A DNA stretch of 64,000 nucleotides, taken from Rosellinia necatrix. Its lineage: Eukaryota > Ascomycota > Sordariomycetes > Xylariales > Xylariaceae. Positions 13,001-23,145 of the stretch are shown here, piece after piece; the stretch's first letter is position 1, and every line of letters begins with the position of its first letter. The notes below the pieces were generated by a model, which saw only the letters and a list, made by a program, of their open reading frames with translations, made no database searches and had not been told where the DNA came from. Made by a program: the position numbers and the translations under genes. The stretch lies in NCBI GenBank assembly GCA_021209875.1, contig JAGYVD010000001.1, positions 2,666,001-2,730,000 of the forward strand. The letters run 5' to 3'.

Positions 13001-13807
13001 GATGAGGAGGTGGATGCGAGTGCAGATAGGATGGACGCAACTGATGACGAGGTTGGGAATACTCCGGTGGCGCACAAGAAAGAGGTAGATCCGTCGAAAG
13101 ATCATTCTTGATTTTTTGACTGATACTAATCTCTTAACTTGTAGGGTTCAAGATTGAATCCTGGCGCACCGGAGTTCACCCCCCGCACCTTTCGCGCGGC
13201 CAAACTGGTGCCTTCTTCCCCAATTCATAATAGCTGGGCCGAGGATGTCGAGGACCTAGTCATTTCGCCCCAGAAAGCCCCCATTGACGACGCCAACTCC
13301 AGCCTAGAGTGGGAATTACGTTTTGATCATATTCGAGTTCCACCAAATACAGCCACTGTCTCACCTGATAAACTCGAGGTGACGATAAAAGGGCAAGGTA
13401 CTTTGGAGTTATCGGAACCAAGGCCTCGCCGAAATACATTGCAATCTGTTTCTTGCCCAGATTCGTCATTGCTACCTATACAAAGTAGTCCATCGCGCTC
13501 TGTTAGTCAACCGGTACCGAGCCCTCGGTCACCTCCGCCAACTCCTGTTGGGGACATGGTCCCCGAAAAACCGCACAGCGGGCCACCGCAACCGAATAAT
13601 GGAAAACCCGACGCACCTAAGGCAGGGCCTCTTGAGATCAAAACTCAGCAGGGGGCTACCCGTGGAAGGGCCCCGCGCGGCCGGGGCTATCGCGGTCGAT
13701 ATCGTGGAAAAGGCCGACGCAATATATCGAATCCAAAACAGAATCAGAGTAAGCGGATCACCGCCGCTTCACAGCCATATCCTGATTCACGCATCTCAGC
13801 AGCGTGA
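10078..13807 (+). CDS. hmt1: HMT1-type ABC half-transporter with C-terminal PAM2-like/RG-rich tail
   Basis: Six exons: 10078-11456, 11507-12154, 12248-12439, 12489-12659, 12715-13084, 13145-13807 (1140 aa). The family (fission yeast Hmt1, ABCB6-like) sits in the vacuolar membrane and exports phytochelatin/glutathione-bound metals from the cytosol. The N-terminal extension has about five membrane segments (residues 10-190), then a charged linker, then the ABC membrane domain (about 275-580). The nucleotide-binding domain shows Walker [10 protein letters not shown] (638-646), Q686, signature LSGGE (742-746), Walker B ending D766-E767 and H798. All catalytic residues are present. The last intron (13085-13144; donor GTAGAT, branch CTAAT or TTAAC, acceptor TTGTAG) joins the acidic C-terminus in frame to 220 more residues that start [13 protein letters not shown], a PAM2-like motif, and contain an RG-rich block (1093-1112). 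If that intron is retained, the protein stops at 13111 (928 aa). The core call is firm; the tail depends on this splice. Confidence 0.9.
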
Positions 13808-14584
13808 TGCCTTTCACTTTCCTTTCTAATGCCCTTTTCACGTTTAGATCATACATTTAACTCTACCTTTTAATGCCAAGCACGCAGGTTGTGAGGGTTT
13901 CGTATCTGCCACCAACACGTATTTCTACTGGGCTTGAAGGACATCTTATACGGCTGCATTTTAGGCGTTGTTCTCACGACATGGCGATTACTCGGATTAC
14001 TCGGATCGGCAAAAAACATGGCAGTATACGTGGACTAGAGTTACGGTGACGGATTTAAGAAGGCAATGAAGAAGCGACGACACAGATACTGTATATCGTA
14101 TGATAAGGTGTTGACAGTATTCAATTTGCCTCGGCCCCTTTGCCTTTCTTCGCAGCGCACAGCGGTTACAGATTGGTAGATGCAAAATAGACAGGCGCTT
14201 TTGGTGTGGTAGACATTAGACGGTTCATCCGGAAAATAGAGTCTGATTCCTTGGGTTGTTCAAATGGAACGTTGAGCATCGTAACTCGTAACATACACAT
14301 ATGTGATCTAAGTATTTATTGCTGGCGCAGTCACTTCCAAAGCGCCGATGCATGCATGGAAACCCCGAAATCAGCGGAAATGCGCTGGTTGAAGTTGCCA
14401 TTGTGTGTGGTCGGCTGCTGAGCCAATCCTGCTCGCGTTATGTTCCCTAGATGAAGCGCCTGGAAACTAAGTTTTAGCTTTCTCCTTCAGATCGCCTTCG
14501 CAAGGACAATTTAACCGGCCCCAACTCCCATCTCCGGCCCTGGATGACCAATTTCAATTGGGGACCTCAAGCGGCCGGGACCAT
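13808..14584. other. Convergent 3' intergenic region
   Basis: This lies between the stop codons of the converging transporter and SGT2 genes. Short frames only; it probably holds the two 3' UTRs. Nothing else is seen. Confidence 0.6.
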
Positions 14585-15766
14585 TCATTGCCCGCCAGTG
14601 CCCGGACCGGCGCCACGACCGGCACCACCCATCATATTCCGAGCCATCTCGGCGACGCTAGGGTCGTTCATCAAAGAGGTCATGTCGGGCATGCCGCCGC
14701 CGCTGCTGAAGCGGTCGGCCATCTCGCGCAGGCGCGGATTGCTCATCAGGTTCTGCATCATCTCGGGGTTCGACATGAGGTTCTGCGCCATGCTGGCGAA
14801 CATGGGGTTGCTCATGATGGAGCTGAGATCAGGCATGCCGCCGCCACCGCCGCCGCCACTACCACCACCGCCGAACATGCTGGCTAGGCTTGCGAGGTCG
14901 GGCATACCACCACCACCGCCGGCGCCGATGCCGGCGGAGGCGCCGCGCGAGAGGGGGTTGGCGCTGTCGCGCTCCTCGGCCTCGAGCTCCTCGACGCGCC
15001 GCTTAGCGGTCTCGAAGCCCTTCTTCATGGCATCGGAGCCCCCGTTGCCCTCGTAGTCAATACCCTGGCTGTAGGCTTCCATGCTGCCGCGGGCATCGCC
15101 GAGGGCGAAGCGGGCGAGGCCGAGGCGGGACCAGGCCTTGGTGTACTTGGGGTCGGCGGCGACGGCGGCCTCGGCGTCGGCGCGGGCGCTGTCGTGGTCG
15201 CGGGCAGCGCTGTAGGCGGCGGCGCGGTTGGAGAGGTAGATGGCGTTTCCGGGGTGCAGGGTGAGGGCCTGGGAGTACAGGTCGATGGCGCGGGCGTAGT
15301 CCTTGGAGGTCATGGCCTTGTTGCCCTGGACCTTGAGGTCCTCGGCGCGAGCCTTCTCCTCGTCGGTGGGCAGCTTCGCGGAGCTGGCGGCGGCGGTCGC
15401 GGAGGCGGAAGAGGAGGGTGAGGAGGACGACGGGGCTTTGCTGGACAACTTCAGCTTCTCGTAGACGCCGTATATCTGCATCAGGTTCTGGGACCCGACG
15501 GCAGACTGCACGGCGCTCTTGTCGGTGGGGTCGACCTTGAAACTATCGGCGATGCAGTTGATGGCCACGTCGATGCTGTCCTTGTCCTCGGCGGACAGCG
15601 TCCCGTCCTCGAGAGAGCTGGATAGGAAATCGCAGATGGCGAGCGCCAGGCGGCGTTTCGATGGCGAGGCCTATCAGTGTAAATGGGATCCGGTTAGCGG
15701 GGAGTTGTGGAGTTGGGCCGGCCGTGCGTTGTGTGAAGGGCTCCTTGAGGAGGGAGAACGTACCAT
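14585..15766 (-). CDS. sgt2: SGT2-like small glutamine-rich TPR co-chaperone
   Basis: Two exons on the minus strand: 15764-15766 (only the ATG) and 14585-15670, giving 362 aa. SGT2 receives tail-anchored proteins in the cytosol and hands them to the GET pathway; it also binds Hsp70/Hsp90. The N-terminal dimerisation region is seen as KRRLALAICDFL (residues 6-17) through about residue 60. A three-repeat TPR domain follows (about 105-207, with GNKAM, NRAAAYS and LGLARFALG cores). The C-terminus is Gly/Met-rich with repeated GGGMPDL and SNPxM motifs, the family's hydrophobic substrate-binding region, here unusually Gly-rich rather than Gln-rich. The intron right after the ATG (15671-15763, donor GTACGT, acceptor GATAG) is in phase 0 and restores the conserved N-terminus, which decides the start. 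Confidence 0.93.
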
Positions 15767-15883
15767 GGCGTGAAGAGAAGCCGTAGTTGGCTAGATCAGG
15801 ACGGGTCAGCTCGCGATCGGAAAGGAAGGGACATGGTGGGTAGGTAAAACCAGAGAGACGGACATACAGGGACGGACGGAAAG

Positions 15884-15958
15884 ACGGACACAGAGAAGAT
15901 GGACACGGAGAAGACGGGCGCAGAGAAGACGGGCGCAGAGAAGACGGGCGCAGAGACG
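15884..15958. repeat. 15-bp tandem repeat (CGGGCGCAGAGAAGA)
   Basis: About five units; the central three are near-perfect. They lie about 120-190 bp upstream of the SGT2 ATG, so they probably fall in its promoter or 5' UTR. Confidence 0.85.
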
Positions 15959-15971
15959 AACACAGAGACCA

Positions 15972-16006
15972 GCACACACACACACACACACACACGCACG
16001 CACACG
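15972..16006. repeat. CA dinucleotide microsatellite
   Basis: An uninterrupted run of about eleven CA units, then CACG-type imperfect units. Confidence 0.9.
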
Positions 16007-16257
16007 CAGACAGACAGACGGACGGGAGGATGAATGAACGATGGGCCGGAAAGGGGTAAAGCTCGAGGCTGAGAGGCGTAGGTATATAGGATTCTCGAAG
16101 TTTCGGCCTAACAGATACCCAGGCGTAGGCTAACTTGGGCCGGGCTAAGAAAGTCAAAGCCTCGTCGGACACAATTGGAGGGGAGGGGGTGGCAATTGTC
16201 GAAGGAACCAGATGAAGAATCAAGACGGCCGAAGGCCAGGGGAGCCCTGACAAGGCA

Positions 16258-16325
16258 GGCGGTGAGGGTGGGGTATTTTTGGTGGGGTATTTTTGGTGGG
16301 GCATTTGTGGAGGGGCATTTGTGGA
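16258..16325. repeat. G-rich tandem repeat (GGTGGGGTATTTTT)
   Basis: Two units of GGTGGGGTATTTTT followed by GGGGCATTTGTGGA units. Confidence 0.8.
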
Positions 16326-17007
16326 GGGGGTCCAGAGGGGTCTTGGCGTAAGTACTTACCTGCTTAACCTACCTACTTACAACCACCAACCCACCAACCC
16401 ACCTGGCTAGTCGGTACTTACTTACGTTGCCAATGAGGCCAGATTAACAATCTACCAACATTGGGAGATGAGTGATCTTTTAAATGGATGGGGCAATGCG
16501 TTCCCCCTTTACCGGTGCGAATAGCCAGGCTACCTAGAGATACTTGCCTAGTCACGGAGCTAGGTCAACTGTGTCTGGATACGGCTTTTGCTCCGAATCC
16601 CGGCTCCGTTACTCCCTCATCCGGCTCCGGAGCCTTCATGGCCAACATACCTATGTAGTTTGAGTCACGCCGCCGCCGCGCCGCCGCCGACGACGGGGGG
16701 GACAGCGCGATAGAACCATAAACCAAACAAGAAGTATAGATATCGAACAACCAAACAACTAAATCAAATACCAGATCACCACCTCCCTTTTTATTTTTCA
16801 TTTTTTATTTTCTTTTTATTTTTTATTTTTATTTTTTAATTTTTGTTTTTATTTTTATTTTTATTTTTCACGAGAGTTTTTCACATCGAGGTTCCGCGTG
16901 TAAAAATTATTATCCTTGGGGCTGTCCGCCAGGCACAATCCATATATCGATCACCTGCTTACTTACCTACCCGCTTATCCAGCCGACCAGGCGACACTAA
17001 CGTGACA

Positions 17008-17994
17008 ATGCCGTCGTCGGCGTACACCAGGGCGCAGATCGACCAGTTCCTGGACCACATCCAGCTGCCCGGGAAGTACCACCACGCGCCGCCGTCGTAC
17101 GAGCTGCTGAAGACGCTGCACACGTACATGCTGGCGGCGGTGCCGTACGAGAACCTCGCGATCCACTACAACCCGGCGCACGCCGTCGAGATCGACCCGC
17201 AGCGCCTGTTCCGCAAGATCGTCGGCGGCGGGCGCGGGCGCGGCGGCTACTGCATGGAGAACGCGATCCTGTACAACCACGTGCTGGTCGGGCTCGGCTT
17301 CGACGCCTACACGGCCGGCGTGCGGACACGGCTGCGCGAGGGCGGTGTCCCGCGCGGCGACTTCCCCGGCTGGGTGCACATCGTGAGCATCGTTGAGATC
17401 GCCGGCCAGCGCTACCACGTCGACATCGCCTTCGGCGGCGACTGCGCCACCCTGCCGCTGCCGCTCGTCGACGGCCTCGTGCACCGCAACCTCGGCGCCC
17501 AGCAGGTCCGCCTCGTGCGCGACTGGATCCCGACCCAGCTGCGGCGCACCGAGGACGCCAAGCTCTGGATCTACCAGTACCGCAACGGCCCCGACCTCGA
17601 GTGGAACTCCTTCTACTGCTTCCCCCTCGTCGAGTTCATGCCCAACGACTGGGAGGTCGTCAACGTCTTCGCCAGCACGAGCCCCCGCTGCTGGCAGATC
17701 AAGACCGTCATCGCCATCAAGTTCCTCCGCCGCCCGCGCGAGCGCGAGGGCAGCGGCGGCAACGGCAACGGCAACGGCAACGGCGAAGGCGAGGGCGAGG
17801 GCGAGGAGGAGACGTACGGCAAGCGCATGCTCGTCAACGACGTGATCAAGGAGAACCTCGGCGGCCGCACCTCCGTCATCTACGAGTGCAAGGACGAGGC
17901 GGACAGGGTCGCCGCGTTGGAGAAGTATTTCAATATTCGGCTGACCGACGAGGAGAAGAACGGCATCGTGGGCTGGCCGACGGCACTGCCATGA
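17008..17994 (+). CDS. Arylamine N-acetyltransferase
   Basis: Single exon, 328 aa, the usual size for fungal NATs. The enzyme transfers acetyl or malonyl groups from CoA to arylamines and is cytosolic. The catalytic triad is visible: C82 in RGGYCMENA, H124 in GWVHIV and D139 in HVDIAFGG. The frame stays open upstream to 16843, but ATG 17008 (CAATG) starts the conserved N-terminal region, and the upstream extension is T-rich leader sequence. Between about residues 248 and 270 there is a low-complexity insert of Gly-Asn and Gly-Glu repeats that is absent from the core fold. Third codon positions are strongly G/C, unlike the DNA that begins 700 bp downstream. In Fusarium a NAT detoxifies plant benzoxazolinones (FDB2); whether this copy does so cannot be read here. 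Confidence 0.93.
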   Translation: MPSSAYTRAQIDQFLDHIQLPGKYHHAPPSYELLKTLHTYMLAAVPYENLAIHYNPAHAVEIDPQRLFRKIVGGGRGRGGYCMENAILYNHVLVGLGFDAYTAGVRTRLREGGVPRGDFPGWVHIVSIVEIAGQRYHVDIAFGGDCATLPLPLVDGLVHRNLGAQQVRLVRDWIPTQLRRTEDAKLWIYQYRNGPDLEWNSFYCFPLVEFMPNDWEVVNVFASTSPRCWQIKTVIAIKFLRRPREREGSGGNGNGNGNGEGEGEGEEETYGKRMLVNDVIKENLGGRTSVIYECKDEADRVAALEKYFNIRLTDEEKNGIVGWPTALP

Positions 17995-18659
17995 AGAAGT
18001 GGCTCGGCCTTAAAATATATACATTCACGACATGGCCATAATTTGACTTCTACAATTGTGTGGGATATAGCGCTGAAAGATATCTATAGCTAGACTTATC
18101 ACAATGCTACTCGAGAGGATTGCTTGCTACGACGGGGCACGGCCCGGGCAATAAGACTTTGAGTAGCCTTGAATTGTGCCGTTCTTACTTCTACCCGGGG
18201 AAACCATGAATACGCATTAACTGTGTGCACCGGGAACTAGATCGACATCCCATACCCCTGTATATAGGCTTTAATAAGCAACAAACCTTTCCAACAATCG
18301 CTAGGCGACAAGGACAAAGAAGCAGAACATCATACATCATAGTGTTGACCCCGCCTTATCCAGTTGGTATTCTTGGTCTCCCAAAACTCAAAACTCATAT
18401 AACCTATGTAGATGACAGAGGTGTAGGCCAAGAAGTTGGGTTGGTTACGAAGGGGAGGCGGGGGGAGTGGAATGGTGAAGCGAAGGCCGAAATGGCAGCA
18501 TCTACATCACCAACAGGGCACACCGCGCAGTGTAAATAGCATGTATTCTGGGGGGGGAGCGTGAGCCTAATACGGGTCGCTTTCGGTACGAGGCCGCAGC
18601 TAAAGGTGTAGCAAACGTATGCTTATTTTTTAGCGTTGAATTTGGTACGTAGTCGGGCC
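17995..18659. other. NAT 3' region up to the AT island
   Basis: Normal-composition DNA with no domain-bearing frame. A 104-codon frame at 18225-18539 has no recognisable features. Composition shifts sharply to AT after about 18700. Confidence 0.5.
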
Positions 18660-18825
18660 TAGAAAACTAGCCGGAAAAATGCCCTACGTTATATATGCTA
18701 TCTACCGACTAAAAAAACTTAATTTTTTTTTAATAGCCTGTTGTTATTAAATAATAAATAAAATAAATTTAAAGCTATTTTAAGCTTAATATGTTTAAAA
18801 ATTAAAGTTATAAAAAAAAAAGTTA

Positions 18826-19033
18826 AATAATGAGAGGTGCACCATGGGGGTGTAAAGTGTGTATTATAAAAGATGAAGAACTAGCAAATCTAGGCTAAGC
18901 TAAAGTTTTACCTAGGTGTGGGCTGGGGCCCACATACATGGGGCTAGGCCCAATTAGGTTGTGCCTGTGGCCACGGGCCACAGCGCCCCAAGCGAGGGGC
19001 TTATGTAAGCGCTCCCTCTACGCGCGCGTATCA
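18826..19033 (+). repeat. Left terminal inverted repeat (about 207 bp)
   Basis: It begins TAATGAGAGGTGCACC and ends CGCGCGCGTATCA. It contains internal palindromes (GTGGCC-AC-GGGCCAC; GCGAGGGGCTTATGTAAGCGC). Against the right copy I count about one indel and three G/A differences. It keeps normal GC content inside an AT-only block. Confidence 0.85.
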
Positions 19034-19752
19034 AATAATAAAGCTTTAATTTTAATAAAACTTAATTATTTATATTATTAATAAAATATATTATATAATA
19101 TAAATAATATATATTTTAAAAAATGTAAGTTTAATATAAATTGCTTTTAATATAAAGCTGCAGCTAAAAATATAATAAATATATATTTATTTTTAATATT
19201 AAATTTAATATGTAGTTAAGTTTAAAAACGAGCTAAAAAAATTTAAACTTATGTTTTAAATATTTATTTTATTTATAAATAAAATAATAAAAATTAAAAA
19301 ATATAATTAGTTTATAAAATAAAAAAAGTTAAAATATATAATTAAATATAATTAAATAAATTTTTAAATAAAACTAATTAAATAAAATAAAAATATAATT
19401 AAATATATAAATAAAAGCTTTTTTTTAGCTTTTATAACTTTTTGTAATAAATATAATAATATAATATAAATTTACTTTAAATTTAAAACATTAATAATAT
19501 ATTAACGCCTAGCTTTTAATAAATAATAATGTTTTTAATTTTAAATAAAAACGCTAGCTTATTGCCAGTTTTTAGCCTGCTGTTATTAAAATTATATAGC
19601 AAAAATAAGTTTTTAATAAATTTTTTAAATTTAATACTAATTTATTATAAATTAAAAACCTGTTATAATAATTAAACGTTAAATTTATTATATTTATTAT
19701 ATATTTTATATTATAAAATTATTAATTATAATTTAAAACAAATTTAATATTA
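19034..19752. other. AT-only interior segment, left of the gypsy element
   Basis: About 720 bp with stops in every frame. Nothing recognisable remains. It is probably part of the decayed host element. Confidence 0.6.
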
Positions 19753-19757
19753 ATTAA

Positions 19758-20029
19758 TGTAATAGCTGCAATAACAGCAGTTGAAAAGATTTAACTATAC
19801 CTATATATTGGGAAGAAAAACTAAAGTTAAAGAAAGAGAAAACTATATATAGGGCCGACGGCCAGAATTTCTATTTGTATATACTATTGGCTATTTATTA
19901 CATGACTGGCTTATTATATTTATTATTTTATGTTTGTACTTGTTTTAGCTAAAGAGCTAATCAGGGATCGGCTGGCCGGTCGGCTAGTTAGCTAATTAAA
20001 GATTGTTATTATAGCTTTAGGCCATAATA
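19758..20029 (-). repeat. LTR 1 (3' LTR), strongly RIP-mutated
   Basis: 272 bp. Read on the plus strand it starts TGTAATAGCTGC and ends CCATAATA, where LTR 3 ends CCATGACA. Against LTR 3, changes are almost all C-to-T, with several G-to-A. Confidence 0.9.
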
Positions 20030-22800
20030 ATCCTTTTTTTATAAAAAGACTTGGCCTGAGTTTTTAGCTGCGCGTAGGGCTAAAAATATGTTAAGCTGAT
20101 TTTTTTTAGGTCGTTTGTGCTACGCTTAGGGTTTAAACTAGCGACTTTTAAATTAATACTTTTAAATAGTAGAGGAATACCCTCGGCGTATATAATTAGT
20201 TAAAATCTAAGGGTTTTTAATTCCTAGTTTTTATTTATTATATTAATTAGTTAATTTTTGCTTAGTCTGTTTTTTAATTAAGTTATTTATTATATTATTT
20301 ATGCTGCACTTATAACTTTAGCTGTATTTTGTTTTATAGTGCATTATTATTATTATATGCTTTAATAAATATATTTTTTTTTAGCCGCTTTAATTTATTT
20401 TTATAATCGTTTTAGCAGCTTTATTTTTTTTTTAAATATTTTTTATAGTATTTTTTTAGCTTGATTAAAGTATTTTTTAGGTCGGCTGCTAGGTATTAAT
20501 TATTGTTATATTTTTAGCTTGTTTAAAATATTTTATAAAATAATTTTTTTTTTTAGATTTTTAATAACAAGATTTTTTTTATTTTATTTTTTTTTTTTAA
20601 CGCTTTATCAATTATTTTTTTTTTCGGCCGGAGTATTTTTTGTTTAAGCAGCAGATTATTTATATATTTTTATAATCGTTCGGCATAAAACTAGCGGTTT
20701 TTTTATTATATTGCTAGCAATTTTAGCTTAAATATGTTTTAACGATCGGTTTAAATATTAATAATTTTATAAGCTTGTTATATTATTAAATAATTTAACT
20801 TGTTGTTAGAACAGTTGGTCTGTTTTTTTTTTTTTTTTATAATATAAACATATAGTTTTTAACTATAAAGTTTAAGTTTTATTAATATTTATTAGTTTAT
20901 ATAATTATTTGTTTTTATATTTTTTATATTTATATTTTTGTTTTTTTAATATAGTCGCGGACTTTTTTTATAAACGTTTATATTTTTTTAAAACAGTTTT
21001 TTTAGTTAGTTTTTTATAATTGTTTTATTTTTGTTTAAGCTTTTTAATTAAACGTTATATTTATTAGTTTTTTTATTAGTATTTTTTTTAAAAATAGCTT
21101 TTTTAAAGCTTTATAAAATAAAAATGCTTAAACCGCGTTTAAAAATAATTAATATATAGTTGCAGCTTTTAATTTATTTATTAATATATTATTTTTATTT
21201 GTTTTATTAATTAATAATGTTTTGCTGCAAAAAAGTTTAGTTTTATATTATATATTTTTAATAGCTTGTTTATAAAATCAGTAATAAACTGTTTTTTTTT
21301 GTTGCTAACTATTGTTTTTAGCTATTTATATATTTAATAAAAGCTTTTATAATATATTTTAATAGCATTTTTGCTGTTATAGATTTTTATATATAGTTGT
21401 TTATATTAGTTTTAATAGTTTGTTAATTATATAAAAATTATATTATTTTTATACTTGTTTTTAAAAAGCTTTTAAAGTTAACTATTATATATTATTAAAT
21501 ATATTTTAATATTAGTAATAAGGTCAGCTTTTCTAGTGTTTTATTATAAAAAAATTTTATAAAGCAGTAAAAACAGTTTACTATATATTAGTTAATTTTA
21601 TAGTATAGTTTTAGCTATTAATAACGTTAAAATATTAAGCGTTTTATTTTTTTATAACTTAAGTATGTTGTTGCTAGCTTTACGTAGATTTTTTTAATTA
21701 TTTAAGTTTATAAGTTGTTTAATTTAAAAACAACTAGTTTTTTTTTATATAATAACAGGTTTTTTAATATTAATTAATTAAAGTTTTTGTTAGCTTAAGC
21801 TTTTTTTTAATATTTGTTTAAACTAATATTATATCGATTTATTTTTAATACTATATTTATAAATATTATTTTTAATAGTAGTAAAAATATAATATTTTAT
21901 AATATATATTTTATATATATTTTTTTACTCCGAAATTATTAGTTTAAAAAAAGCTATAGTTTTTTGTTTGTTTTTCTGTTGTTTTTATATTTTTAAGTTT
22001 TTTGTTAGTTTAAAAAAAATGTTTGCTATTATATTTTTAATTTTAAATAATACGTAATATTAAAATTATAATATATAATTAGCTTAGCTTATTTAGCTTG
22101 TTTTAGATTTAAGATTTTTTTTACGCTAAAATATTTTAATATAACGTGATTTATAATAATTAAAAACGGCTGCAGTTGTTACAAGCCTATTAATTCTGTT
22201 TTTTAGTATAATAGTTTTTTAATAACAGCTAATATTTTTTTATTATAAATGCTGTAGTTTAATTTTATGTTATAAAAAGTTTTTAAATAAAATATAATTA
22301 GCTGCTACAGGTTGTTTATTATTTTTTGTTATAACAGCACGCCGGCTGCTATTTTATTAAACATGTTTATTTTTATTTATGTTTTATTTTTATAATTAAA
22401 ATATTTTAGTACTAGTGTATTAATTAGCTTATTTTTAATATTTTAAATATATTTTAATAAGCTTTTAATTAAATTAAATCAGCTTTTATATAAATTAGGT
22501 TGTTTAATAATTTAGTTATTTAATTATATTTTTAAATAAATTTTTATAAAAGTTATAAAGCTTAAAAATAAACGTATTTTTTTAATAACGTTTTATTTTT
22601 TTTAAGCGTTTTTAACTAAAAATAATTTCGATTTTATTAAAGTTAACTTTTATTTTTTAGTTTTAATAATAAATTTAAAAACTTGGTTTTTTATATAAAA
22701 TTTATATTTTTTAAGTCGGCTTATAGTTCTGTTTTTTAAAACGTTATAATATTTTATTAATATAGTATTAATATTTTAGTTTATTGTTTAAATAAATTAA

Positions 22801-23145
22801 AATATTATTAATATAAGCTATATAAAAATATTTAAATATTTTTGTAGTATATTATTAATATATTTTTAAAAGTAGCTGGCCTGTTAGTTAACTTAAAAAA
22901 TAATACTTTAAACTAATAAGCTTTATATTAAGTTTAAAAAACAATTAATTTTTTAATTTTTTTATAATATAAATGCTATAAAATGCCTGCTTAATATTAA
23001 TTTTTATAAATATTTTAGTTTATGTTATACGGGCTAATATTTTTTTGATTAGCAGTAATAAGTTTTAGTTTTTTTAAATTAAAGCATTTAGTTTTTTATA
23101 GTTAATATATAAATATAAAAACCTGTTGCTTTTATATGCAAAAAA
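22801..23145 (-). pseudogene. Reverse transcriptase domain remnant (Ty3/gypsy)
   Basis: Minus-strand translation shows the RT fingers and palm blocks in order: NYKKLNAL, LLLIKKILARIT, KIFIKINIKQAF and YINNILIY. Stops and Asp-to-Asn changes fit C-to-T/G-to-A mutation. The catalytic aspartates are lost. Confidence 0.85.

Larger units (their letters stand above)
15767..17007. other. Divergent promoter region between SGT2 and NAT
   Basis: About 1.2 kb shared upstream DNA. It holds a 15-bp tandem repeat, a CA microsatellite and a G-rich repeat (listed separately), and a T-rich tract at 16795-16870 before the NAT gene. No gene is supported; long frames across it are repeat translations. Confidence 0.6.

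Noticed and set aside
17393..17845. 150-codon Ser/Ala/Thr-rich frame inside NAT
   Set aside because: A shifted frame of the GC-rich NAT gene, which has its catalytic triad in the other frame.
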